Positions 30,693 to 42,523 of a stretch of 64,000 nucleotides of DNA are shown here, one piece after another. The notes below the pieces were generated by a model, which ran no database searches, was not told where the DNA came from, and saw nothing but the letters and a program-made list of their open reading frames with translations. This stretch comes from Campanula takesimana (Eukaryota; Streptophyta; Magnoliopsida; Asterales; Campanulaceae). Every line of letters begins with the position of its first letter. Position 1 is the stretch's first letter. The stretch is taken from contig JAOWBW010001822.1 in the NCBI GenBank assembly GCA_026119855.1, forward strand, positions 1-64,000, given 5' to 3'. The position numbers and the translations under genes were made by a program.

Positions 30693-33600
30693 ATCACTTG
30701 CATACAGTTTGCCCTAGCTATCGATTTCGCATTCATATCAACACTCCTATGGTCTCTCATTTAGCTTACGCAGATGACGTCATAATTTTCTGCAATGGTT
30801 CCAAAAGGTCTCTTGAATGTCATATGAAATATTTGGAGTGGTATCAACATTTCTCGGGACAACTTGTTAACATTCAGAAATCTGGATTTATTATGGGGCG
30901 GAATTGCAACAGGAATGATGATGTGGCTGCTATTATGGGTTTTCTTAAACAAGATCTTCCGCTCACATATTTGGGCTGCCCTCTATATACGGGATGGAAA
31001 GCTATTAGATTGTTTTCTCCTCTTATTCGGAAAATGGAATCTCGATTAGCATCGTGGAAAGGTAAATTGTTATCGTTTGGAGCCAAGCTCACTTTGATTC
31101 AATCTTGTTTTTTTTTTTTGGCGAAAAGAGGACGGTACCTCCCTAGATTTTATTGATTAAAGAAAAATTACAGAACAAGGTGGGGGACATGACAACCTCA
31201 ACCACCGAAGAAGAAAACACTAGGGGTGAGGCACTACACAGATTGTAGTGTCCTCTACAATAAAGGGAAGGGGTCCTACCATAAGAAGCAAGTAAACGAT
31301 ACAAAAATCTAGCCATTAACAACTCTATGTATCTAGCCATAGGAGTCTAATGAAAGGATCTTATTTAATTCTAAGTGAAGGGATAGAAGCCTTATCTAGC
31401 TTTAGAGCACCTCTGCAAACTTTGGGGAGATCCGAAAAGGAAAACCACACAAGGTTAGATCGAACGTCCACAGCACTGTTGGCCAAGCCATCAGCCACCA
31501 TATTACCTTCACGCAAAATATGAGTGATCCTAGTAGACATAGAATCCATAAGAAGATGAATGCGCTGGATAGTGTAATGGATTGCCCAAGGAATATGATA
31601 CACTTTGGTGATGATCTTTGCAAGAACTTCAGAGTCAACTTCTATCCAAAGGTGGGTTATTCCGAGATAAGAAGCAATGATCAGCCCATCAAGGACGGCT
31701 CTAGCTTCAGACCACATATTGGACCGAACTCCATAGTAGTTTCCATACGCATAAACAAAGTTCCCCATATGATTCCTAAAAATACCACCCCCCGAGGCTT
31801 CCCCCGGATTACCTCGAGAAGTGCCATCGGTGTTCAACTTAAAAATATCCACTTGGAGGCTTTTTCCAACAAACGAACCTCGGAATAGAGATTGTAGATG
31901 GAGAAAAAGGTAATTGGAGCGTATCCACAATGTTGGAATCAAACGAAGAGTAAGAAAATTGTAACCTGTGAGCAGTAATAATATCCGAAACTTGCTTGAT
32001 AATAGCAAGAATAATAGCCTTGGAATTAATCTTGGTGCCTTCAAATCTCCATTTGTTACGCGAGGTCCAAATGTGCCAAATGATTAAGCCAGGGAGAGTT
32101 TTTGATAACCACTTACTGATCATGCTAGAAGCTCGAGGCGTATCAAAAAACCAAGAAGAAATGAGTTGATGAACGCTGCCCACTCGAAAATTGACACCCA
32201 CAAACTGCCCAAAGAAGTGCCATAGGGATTGAGCTAAATTGCCATGAATGAAGAGATGCTCCAAAGATTCAGCATGATGGGTGTTGCAGCACGCACAAAT
32301 AGAGACGATGTGGATACCTCGAATTTGTAAGGCATCATCGGTAGGCACACCTTTATGCAGGACTCTCCATAGTAACATCGAGATCTTAAGAGGAATGTGT
32401 TTATGCCATATAGCAGCAAATAGAGGGCGCTTAGGCATGGCAACTCGGCATTCTTTCCAAGCGGAGGCAGTAGAGAATTTTCCCGAAGGAGAAGGCTTCC
32501 AAATCAAGGCATCCGGATTACCGTTAGTAGTGACCTGTTGTCCATTAATAACAGAAACCAATTGATCACCAAACTGCTCCTGAATATGATTAAACCGAGG
32601 CAAATGTTGATCAAAAAGAGTGAACACTTCTATATGATCATGAGGAAGAACCGGCATAGGGCCATCAAGCCATTTCTCATGAATAGAAATGAACCCCTGA
32701 CCTATTCTCCAACCCATTCTGTCTTCCATGAACTCCTTCACTCCAATCATCCTTTTCCAAATGTGAGAGGCAAAACTAGTAACCACAGCATCCATAGGGT
32801 GTATCTCGTAGCAATACTTGGCAAGCATGAATTGAGACCATAAAGATGTAGATCCCCTAAGCCGCCACCACAGTTTCATGTCAAAGGCCATAGAAATATC
32901 CTCGAACTTTCTTATGCCTAAACCACCTTCATTTTGAGGTAAGCTCAAACGTTTCCAACCAATCCAATGGCATTTTCTAGATCCATCAGTCCCACTCCAA
33001 ACTTTGATTTAATCTTGTCTCGCTGCCATTCCTTTATATTTCATATCTCTCATTAATCCTCCCAAAGGTGTTATTCTTGCCTTAGAAAAGATTATTGTTA
33101 GATTCTTTTGGAGCAACAATGATGGTAATCGAAAATGCCATTGGCTTTCTTGGGCTCACATGTGCTATCCGGTTGAGGAAGGGGGTTTAGGCCTTCGTAA
33201 ATTTGAAGATGTTGCTCTTGCTTTTGCCATGAAACTTTGGTGGAGATTTCGAACAATGGATTCTCTTTGGAGTAGAATTATGTTGGCTAAATATTGTTGG
33301 GAAACTCACCCTATGGATGCATCCCTTACTTCATACTCTTCCCATGTGTGGAAAAGAATGATGGAGGCGAAGCCATTGGTTTAAAGTCGTCTTGCCTGGC
33401 GTATTGGTGGAGGGGAAATTTCGATTCACGAAAATTGGCTTAATGTTCCCATGAGTCTCACTCCAAATGATCATGTGCAGATTTTCTCTTTATTTGAGAA
33501 TGGCCTTCCTCGTATTCAGCATATTCGGAATGTTTTCGGAAATCAACTATTGCACTTGATTCAATCCCATGCAGTTTCTCTATCAAACCATCCGTACATC

Positions 33601-34594
33601 CCTTTATGGCTGCCCTCCACCTCAGGTAAGTTTTCCGTGAGCTCTGCATGGAGGGAATGTCGCTCAAGTAGAGTTCGATCCACTGTTTATGCCTTTTACT
33701 GGAATAAATACATTCCAAAAAGGTTTCAGTTCTTTTATGGCATGTCTTGCATGGGGGACTACCTTCAGATGATAAAATTCATGGTAAAGGTATTTCTTTA
33801 GCCTCAAAGTGTGAATGCTGTAGGGCTGGAAGTGAAGATTCAATTGGCCATATCTTTTTACATGGAGAGTGTGCTAGACGAGTTTGGGCCCATTTTAGTT
33901 CTATCTGTGGGATTCATCTCCTTTTAGGGAACATAAATCAAGCCCTTCTTTGCTGGTGGCAAGGTCCCCCCACCCAACATCTCAAATCATCAAATGGATT
34001 TCTTGTATTATCCCGGCGATTACTATTTGGGAGCTTTGGAATTCTCGAAATAAGAGCAGGTTTGAGGGAATCAAGATGAATCCGAACAGCCTTATTCATA
34101 AGGTTTGCTTGTATGTTTCAAATATTGGTTCATCTTTCTCTCTCTCTTTCCCCCTTAATTATGGTGATGAATACTTGGTGGATACTTTTCGATTGCATAT
34201 TTCGCCCCCTATCTCTAGAAAAATCAGATTGGTGGTTTGGGATTCTCCTTGTTCTGATTGGATTAAAATTAATACGGATGGTGTCTCTCGTGGTTTTCAT
34301 CGTGTTTGGCTAGAAATTGATTCCAAAGTTCTTGTGCATATTCTTATAAAGGAGTACCATATTCCTTGGGCTGTGGGCTACATTCTAGATCATATTTTTC
34401 GCCTTATGAACCAGATGGAAGTGCGGGTAACTCATATATTGAGAGAGGGCAATGGTGTTGCAGATGGTTTGGCTAACATGACTGCGAGTGAAGAGCGCAA
34501 TATTGACATCCCCCATTATCATGACCTCCCCAATCATTGTAAAGGTTTCTTTGCACTTGACAAGGCTAAGATCCCTTATATTCGCATTGGTTAA
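30693..34594 (+). pseudogene. LINE B ORF2: RT end, zf-RVT, shortened RNase H
   Basis: RT is readable from HINTPMVSHLAYADDVIIFC to the nested insertion, then again at 33019-33384 (CYPVEEGGLGLRKFEDV). A TAA at about 33382, a shift near 33760 and others follow. The zf-RVT block is CECCRAGSEDSIGHIFLHGEC. RNase H has lost about 130 bp: INTDGVSRG is joined in frame to FHRVWLEIDS, which removes the glycine-rich turn and the catalytic Glu. The final EGNGVADGLAN is kept and the frame ends at TAA near 34592. No activity is expected. Confidence 0.85.
31109..33000 (-). mobile_element. Truncated LINE nested in LINE B, sister of LINE 1
   Basis: Flanked by ACTTTGATTYAATCTTGT at 31091-31108 and 33001-33018 (one mismatch). 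It is nearly identical to 10910-12800 of LINE 1, so both come from one recently active subfamily. On the minus strand it holds the ORF2 end from the FFWSG motif onward: zf-RVT (CACCNTHHAESLEHLFIHG) and RNase H (LNTDGTSRGNPG, EARAVLDG, EVDSEVLAKI, EGNMVADGLAN), then the 3' UTR. Two open segments (32948-31839 and 32044-31361) are offset by one small shift near 31850. It lacks the 4-bp insertion found in LINE 1. Confidence 0.93.
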
Positions 34595-34828
34595 CATGGC
34601 TAGATTCCTTTATATTCTGTTTTCTTTGTATTCTAGGTTCCCCTCCGTTTTATGTAGAGGTCCTTACGCATTGTGTAAGGCCTCCCCCCTAGTACGTTAT
34701 CTCTGGTGGTTGAGGTTGTCATGTCCCCCACTATGGCTGTACTTTTCTCTTTTCATTAATAAAATCTAGGGAGGTGCCGCCCTCCTTTCGCCCAAAAAAA
34801 AAATAAAAAAAAATACAAACACAATTCA

Positions 34829-35041
34829 CAACAGTTCATAAATCTGAAAGATCAAAACACTAAAGGACAAACAAGATTAATATGAACAATAAAGAACAAG
34901 ATGAACAATACTTGAAAGTAAATTTGCAGAATGTAAGAACAGTAAGTAAATGACACAAGTATTTGGAAAGGTTCGATCTGTGAAAAGATCTACATCCTTT
35001 ACCAAGATGGTCAGTCTTGGATTTTGAATGGTGGTATATTA
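34829..35041 (-). repeat. Copia 5' LTR, second part
   Basis: Continues the LTR after the LINE B target duplication and stops where LINE D begins. It is AT-rich with no gene. The outer end of the LTR is not visible in this window. Confidence 0.6.
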
Positions 35042-37347
35042 TTTTTTTTTTGGCGAAAGGAGACGGTACTCCCTAGATTTTATTGATAAATGAAAAAGAT
35101 ACAAAAGACAAAGGTGGGGGACATGACGGCCTTAACCACCGAAAATAAAAAAAACTAGGGGGAGGTCTTATACATGCCATAAGAACCTCTACAAGAGGAA
35201 AGGATTTCTATCCGAAAGGAGAAGGAAAATACATGAAAAAACTGAGAAAACTAAAATCTAATGTTAGGATATGAAATCCTATCAAAATAAAGCAAGCTCT
35301 TACAAATTCTCGGGCAAGAATCCAAAGATATGAAATCAAAATCAGCTTGGTCATTTGCAGAATGATTAGCAAGGAAATCCGCCACCTTAGTACCTTCTCT
35401 ATAAATGTGAGAAACTCTAATATCAATCTCCTCCATGATTCTGAAAATAGCTTGAATGAAATACCATATATACCCCAAGGGATCAAATACTTTCGAAGAA
35501 GAATATTTGCCAAAACCTCTGAATCGACCTCAAGCCAAATAGAGTTAAAGCCCATACGCCGAGCTTGCAGTAGCCCATCAAGAGCAGCTCTCACTTCTGC
35601 TACCATATTTGTTTCTTGGCCATAAAACCGAGCATAAGCATAAATAAAAGTCCTATCGTGATGACGAAAAACACCACCACCCGAGGCTAAACCTGGATTT
35701 CCTCTAAAGGCCCCATCCGAATTAATCTTAACCTGACCCAACGCCGGAGGGTTCCAAATCACAGTCTTAACCCGGGGAACCTTAGAAGAAGCCATAGGCC
35801 AAACAAAAAATCTGGAGATAAAATCATCCTTAGGGGCAGCCCCAATAGATAATTTATGGGCATGAATAACGTTAAAGACGTGATGCCGAACATTATTAAT
35901 GACCATAGAGTGGCTAGGAGTAACTCCGTCAAACCTACATTTATTGCGATGCTTCCAAATTTCCCAACAAATTATTCCGGGCAAAATAGCCCCTAACCAA
36001 GATTCAACCCGAGTAGTAGAATTAGAAGAGTAAGAGTGCCAACTAATCAGCCTTTGGGCAAAAGAAGCACCCAAAACAGGAAAGCCAATCATTGAGCCAA
36101 AAAACAACCACACATTACGAGCAATGTCTCCATGAAGAAGAAGATGACGGATAGTTTCAAAAGAAGAAACCAAACAGCAATGACATTTAGAGACAATAGG
36201 AATACCTTTACGAGAAACGTTATCGTCTGTTGGGATCGCTGCCTTAAGAACTTTCCAAAGGAAAACTGAGACTTTAAGTGGGATATGCTTATGCCAACAC
36301 CACTTAAATACATTAGACTGAGTCCTTGAAACCCTACATTCCCTCCAAGCCGAGTTAATAGTGAATTTCCCGGATGTTCAAGGTTTCCAAAAAGGCTGAT
36401 CGTGTCCATTCAATAGTCGAATATCGTGTGCTTGCATTGCTAAGAGAAGGGGCGGCCCAAAATTATCTCTCACATAATCTTCACGCAAAATGCCATTCTC
36501 AAAAAGAGAAAAAATATGTTCATGTCGAGTGTCATTTAATTGAATGTCTTGAGAAAGCCACTTTTCTTGAATTGAGATCTCCCCATTACCAACACCCCAT
36601 TGAATCCTTTCCTCCACCAAGTCTTTCGCTGCAATCACCCGTCTCCAAATCTGTGAGCAACCAGCCCGAATCGTGGCATCCATAGGATGTGAGTCCCTAC
36701 AATATTTGGCAGCAAGAAATTGTGTCTAAAGAGAATCAAAAGTACGGAAACGCCACCATAATTTCATAGAGAAAGCCAAAGAGATCTCTTCAAATTTCCG
36801 AAGCCCTAATCCCCCTTTGTCAACCGGCCAAAAGAACTCATTTTTTTTTTTAACCCAATGACATTTCTACTCCAAATTTTTTTAGCTATAAGCCGATATA
36901 TTGCAGCCATAACACCTTTAGGCGGCTCAAGCAAAGATATATAGTAAATGGGAATAGCTTACAAGCATGATTTAATGAGAATCAACTTAGCCCCTGCCGA
37001 TAAAATTTTACCTTGCCAAGAATCAAGGCGTAATCTAATCTTTTGAATGATGGGATCGAAAAGAGATTGAACCTTTTTACCAACATAAAGAGGGCAGCCA
37101 AGGTACACTATAGGAAGGTGTTTCTTCTGAAAACCCGTAATAAGAGCAATAGCATTATCCCGATCAGCATTATCTCTACCGGTTAGAAAACAAGATTTGG
37201 ATATACTAATAAGTTGCCCCGAGAAATGTTGATAAGAATCTAGAAAATCCATGTGAAGTTCAAGAGATTGCACACTTCCATTGCAAAAAATGATTATATC
37301 ATCAGCGTAGGACAAATGAGAAATAACTGGAACATTGATATTACCCG
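35042..37347 (-). mobile_element. LINE D, L1 fragment cut by gypsy-2
   Basis: The poly(A) appears as T's at 35042-35051, followed by the common 3' UTR in which both arms of the terminal stem have lost one base (GGGAG/CTCC). On the minus strand, ORF2 is broken: RT palm 37345-36959 (SHLSYADDIIIFC), then a linker with a TAG at about 36727, zf-RVT near 36150 (LLLHGDIARNVW) and RNase H (INSDGAFRGNPG, AEVRAALDG, LEVDSEVL) with a shift near 35470. Its upstream part ends exactly where the gypsy-2 LTR starts, so gypsy-2 landed inside it. Confidence 0.88.
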
Positions 37348-38352
37348 TGTAACGACCCAAAAACCCGTCCCTATTTATTTTATATTTTTGGGGATTTTAA
37401 TTTGACATTATGTGTGCATTTTATGTGTTGCATCATATTTTATGACTTGCACATATTGTATGATTAAATGTGCTATTTATTTGGTTAATAGTAATAATGG
37501 TTAAAGGAGTTAAATGATTAAGTTGAAACTTTAGGGTCCTTTGTGAAATTGTAACTACAGGGGCTTAAGTGTTAAAAATGAAAGTCAAGTGACCAAAACG
37601 TAATTTTGGGATAAAAATCTTTATAAGTTTACCACTTCTCCCTCTTTCTATGTGTTTGCATAATACTCTGCAACTTTTCCTCGTTCATTCCTAGGGTTAG
37701 GAGAAAAAGGTAAGTTCAACCTATTTCGATTTAATTCTTTTTATTTACTTATCCGTTTTAAAATCTAATTATATAAAAATGATCAGGGCATTGAGTAGGT
37801 CATTTCTACCCGAACAAAACATATTTCTGCGATACTTTTTCCCGAACTAGGTAAGTTACTAATTCCCCTTTAAATGTTAAAATGGTCATATATGTTATAC
37901 TTGATACTTGTGATTGCTATTTTTGTGATTTGGATGATTTTTGTGATACTTGTAATTTTGGGACAAAGGGAGTATTAAAATACTGTGAAGAAAACAATGA
38001 CTTAGGCTTGAAAGGGGTGTTTGGGCATGTATTGCACTTATGGGTATTGTTAGTATTGTTAAAATGTTATTGAAAGTATACTCCTACGCTTGGGACGGAT
38101 GAATTTGGCTTGCAGGAGAAATTTGAGAATTCTGAGTCTTTTTTTTTTTTGACGAAAGGAGGGCGGCACCTCCCTAGATTTTATTAATAGAAAAGATAAA
38201 TTACAAACATGGTGGGGGACATGACAACCTCAACCACCAGCAAATCAAAGACTAGGGGGAAGGTCTTACACATGTTGTAAGATCCTCTACAATAAAGGGA
38301 GGGGCGACTACAAATATCTAAGCTGGATATAAGGAGAGATTAAACAATCGAA

Positions 38353-41300
38353 CTAAGGAATCCGAATAGAAGGAATGCCCGCTCTATCAAGTCTGAATGC
38401 TCCACGGCTAGCATGAGGAAGATGAGAAGAATTGATCCAAATCTGATTCGTCTTCAAGTCAACAACAACATTAGCTAAACAATCAGCCATCTTGTTACCT
38501 TCCCGATATATGTGCGAAACTTGATAATGCATATGATCCAAGATGCGAAAGATCTGCTGGATTATGTAGAATATCTCCCAAGGAATTTGATAAACTTTCG
38601 TGATAATCTTCACAAGAACTTCAGAATCTAACTCCAACCAGACATGAGTTATACCAAAATACATAGCAAACCGCAACCCATCAAGCGCTGCCTTAGACTC
38701 CGCCCACATATTGGTATGATAACCATAGTAATTACCGAAGGCAAAAATAAGATCTCCCTTAGAGTTCCTAATAATACCACCACCCGATGCTTCACCCGGA
38801 TTACCCTTAGACGCACCATCAGTGTTAAGTTTAAAATAGCCAAAACAAGGTTTTAGCCATTTAACCACTTTAAGAGCATGAGGTTTCGGGGCAGCACAAG
38901 ATAAATTAAAAACACGGAGAATCTGGCCATCAAAAGCCGAAACAATAGGAGGAGGATGGAAGGAAGATGCAATGGTCATAACCTGATGTTTGATAGAAGA
39001 GATGAGGACCATACCATTAATCCTTATGCCTTCAAAGACCCATTTGTTCCTTTGAAACCATATATGCCAAGTGATAACTCCAGGAAGGATGAAAGTGATC
39101 CATTTGTGAAGAGGGCTAGCATTTTTCGGCCGCTTGAACCACCAGGAGCAAAGGATATCACGAAAGGAAGCCATGCAACTCATCACGCCACAAAGCTGAC
39201 CAAAAAAAGACCAAAGAGATTGGGCAGTCTCTCCATAAGCAAATACATGATTCAATGATTCAAAAGCCGGGGAGGAGCAACAACCACATCTAGAAACTAT
39301 GTGAATACCCCGTTGTTGAAGAGCATCATCCGTGGGCAACCCCTTATGTAAAATTCTCCAAAGAAGAATGGAGAATTTAAGGGGAAGGTGCTTGTGCCAA
39401 ATAGCCGAAAAGACTGGACTTATAACTTGAGGTTGATGACATTCACGCCAAGCTGAGGAGATAGAGAATTTACCCGAAGGAGACGGCTTCCAAATCAGGA
39501 CATCATCATTCCCATTAAGAAATATATGCTGCTCCTCAATCAAAGTAGCAAGCTGATCACCAAAATTATCGCGAATATAGTCAACCCTAGGAAAGGAATT
39601 TTCAAATAAAGTAAAAACTTCAGCATGGTGAGAAGGGAGAATAGGTTTGACCCCATCAAACCAATTCTCGTGAATAGAAATCAGCCCTTGACCTATTCGC
39701 CACCGTATACGATCTTCCATAAAATCTTTCACCCCAATCATTCGTTTCCAAGCGTGGGAAGCAAAGCTAGTAACAACGCCATCCATCGGGTGGGTTTCAT
39801 AACAATATTTAGCCAACATAAAAGTTGACCAAAGAGAAGAAGTTCCGCAGAGCCTCCACCACAATTTCATAGCAAATGCTGTCGAGATATCCTCAAATTT
39901 CCTAATGCCTAGACCCCCTTCATTAAGAGGACGGCTGATCCTTTTCCACCCAATCCAATGACATTTCCTAACCCCATCTGAGCCACTCCAAAAGAAATTC
40001 ATAATAATACGTTGCATGGCTGTAATAACACTCTTGGGAGGTTCTAAAACAGAAATATAGTATAGAGGAATTGCTTGAAGACAAGATTTTATAAGGGTTA
40101 GCTTCGCACCATAAGATAACATTTTCCCTTGCCAAGTTGCTAACCTCGTTTCCATCTTCTGGAGAGTAGAATTAAAGAGGTTATGCGTCTTTCGGCCAAC
40201 ATACAAAGGGCAGCCCAAATACAAAATAGGGAGCACCTTTTTCTGAAAACCCGTGGCTTCTTGAATAATAATATCCCGATCTTCCTCATTTTTGCCGGTA
40301 ACAAAACAAGATTTCCCAATGCTAACAAGCTGACCCGAAAAAGCTTGGTATTTCTCCAAGCATTTCATATGCATATCAAGAGAGTCTTTTGCACCATTGC
40401 AAAAAATAATTATGTCATCGGCATATGAGAGATGGGACACAATAGGAGTATGAATATGAGCCTTGAATCTGATCCTCGGAGAAGAATCATGAAGATAGTT
40501 CAATCCTCGACTTAGGATTTCAGCTGCAATAATAAACAAGCTTGGAGATAAAGGATCACCCTGGCGAAGACCCCGAGATGAGTGGAAGAAACCACAGCTC
40601 TCCCCATTCACAAGAACCGAAAACCAACAACAAGAAATACATCTATACACCATATCCACCCATTCAATTGCGAAGCCAAATTTTTTGAGGACCTTTATCA
40701 AAGCAACCCAAGAAATCCGGTCATACGCCTTTGCCATGTCGAGCTTGATAGCAATATTAGAACCCCTAACTTTCTTTTTAAGAGAATGCATCATTTCCTG
40801 GGCCAACAAGATGTTTTCATGTATAACTCTCCCTTTAACAAAACCACTCTGATTATGAGAAATAATGTGAGGTAAAATCTGCCCCAATCTAGTAGTGAAA
40901 AGCTTAGAAATAATTTTGTTAGAAAAATTGCATAAGCTAATGGGACGGAGATCAGAGAAAGATACCGGAGAATCAATTTTCGGAAGAGTAACAAGTAAAG
41001 TGCTCGTCCATGATCTCGGCATCTCAAAACCAGCAAAAAATTCCTTTATAGCTCGATGAAGATCTGCTTTGATGATATCCCAACATACCGTGTAAAAAAA
41101 CTCCCGTAAAACCATCCGGACCTGCTGCACTTTGGCCATTCATCCCTCTGATAGTATTAAAGACTTCCTCCATAGAAGGAGTGGCTTTTAACATTTCATT
41201 TTCAGCATCAGTTATCAAGGGCGGAATTAGATTGAGAAGGTCATCATGAGTAGCATTATTCTCACTACTTGACTGCAGTTGATCATTATAGAATGCAACC

Positions 41301-42481
41301 GCTTCATTCTGAATTTCTTCTTTATGAGTAAGAAGGCCACCTTCTCTATCCCGGATTCTATGAATACAAAGGCGCTGCCGCTTTTTCTTGACATAGCTAT
41401 GAATTTTTTTTGTATTTCTATCACCTTCTTTAATCCACTTCACATTAGCCTTTTGCCTCCAAAAAGATTCTTCGATAGCCAAAGTATGCTGCAAATTTGC
41501 TTCGGCTAAACTCAAGGCAACCCTATTTTCCTCGGAGGGGTCCCTTTCCATCTCTTGTTCCTTGATGAGAACGTCATCCTCGGTATTAGCAACTTGTTGA
41601 TCAATTCGACCAAACGTATTTTTATTCCAAGAAGATAAATCTTTGCGGAGTCTAGCAAGCTTTTTACCAAAGCTAACCATAGGTCTTCCATCTATCCAAC
41701 CAGCCCAAGAATTTTTAACTATATCCAAAAAAGAATGGTGCTTCGTCCAAGCATTAATAAACCGAAAAGATCCCTTGCACAAAACAGCCGCCACCTGGAT
41801 AGAAATAGCCAACGAAGAGTGATCCGAACAAGTTCTATTTAAGTGCTTCACAGAGGTACTAGCAAAAGAATTAAGCCACTGCTCATTATAGAAAACCCTA
41901 TCAAGACGCTGTTGAATGGAATTTCGACCAAGCTGTTTATTCCACCAAGTATACTTTGATCCAACATATCCAGCATCAATGAGAGAAGTAACTTGAATGG
42001 TATCAGAAAACTCCGCTACTTGTCGATGCTTAATAGGACGCCCTCCAATCTTCTCATTTTGATCAAGCACCACATTAAAATCCCCACAAACTATCCATGC
42101 AAGCTGAGTATCACTAACTGCGATTAAATCATCCCAGAGACTCCTCCTCTCAAATTTATTACAGCGAGCATGCACACACGTAATAAGTATGGGATTAGGC
42201 CATAAGCCATGAGCTACTTGGATAGTAAGGGCTTGAACACTATCATGAACAATGTTACACATAAAACCATGCTTCCAAATAAACCAAATTCTGCCACTAG
42301 CATTAGAAATTCCCCCAGAACAATTCAAACTACGAACAAAATAATCCAGCTTTGAAATGTGTTGCTTTGGCTCATAAATTGCCATAGCCGAGGCATTATG
42401 AAGGTGGAACAACTTTTTGACTCTTCTCACAGTGGCCTTGTTACCAATACCACGGAGATTCCAACTTAAGATAGCTACCAT
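38353..42481 (-). pseudogene. LINE 2 ORF2, complete apart from one homopolymer frameshift
   Basis: About 1375 residues. The start at 42481 (MVAILSWNLRGI) matches LINE 1; a second in-frame ATG lies at 42496. Endonuclease: SWNLRG, YEPKQ, VCGDFNVVLDQ, CSDHSSL. RT: GQSAAGPDGF, LDMAKAYDRISW, LRQGDPLSPSLF and YADDIIIFC at about 40430-40395. zf-RVT: CGCCSSPAFESLNHVFAYG. RNase H: LNTDGASKGNPG, AESKAALDG, LELDSEVL, EGNKMADCLAN, so all four acidic residues are kept. The two open segments (42496-41024 and 41139-38353) overlap at the run 41094-41100, where one base too many shifts the frame just before the FY..CWD motif. If that base is a read error the gene is intact. Confidence 0.93.
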
Positions 42482-42523
42482 TGATAAACAATTCAAGAGA
42501 AATAAAAGAGAAATTACAAAAAT

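Larger units (their letters stand above)
30686..34812 (+). mobile_element. LINE B, 5'-truncated L1 in the copia LTR
   Basis: The 16-bp repeat ATACAAACACAATTCA flanks it at 30670-30685 and 34813-34828. It begins inside the RT and ends with the common 3' UTR (AATAAAA about 34757, stem-loop, poly(A) 34793-34812). A second LINE is nested within it (31109-33000). Order of events: copia first, then LINE B, then the nested LINE. Confidence 0.93.
21448..35041 (-). mobile_element. Ty1/copia element, SIRE/Maximus-like, with extra spliced ORF (3' LTR not found)
   Basis: Read on the minus strand: part of the 5' LTR (35041-34829 and 30685-30317, split by LINE B), primer site 30314-30303, gag with two CCHC knuckles, protease, integrase, RT, RNase H, then an extra ORF after pol. 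The PR-IN-RT-RNase H order defines copia. An extra 'env-like' ORF after pol is the hallmark of SIRE/Maximus-type elements, hence the lineage call. The internal part carries no LINE insertion, although its LTR carries two. Confidence 0.82.

Noticed and set aside
37882..38073. Small ORF in the gypsy-2 LTR
   Set aside because: Cys/Asp-rich by repeat of TGTGAT-like words; no domain, and it lies in LTR sequence.
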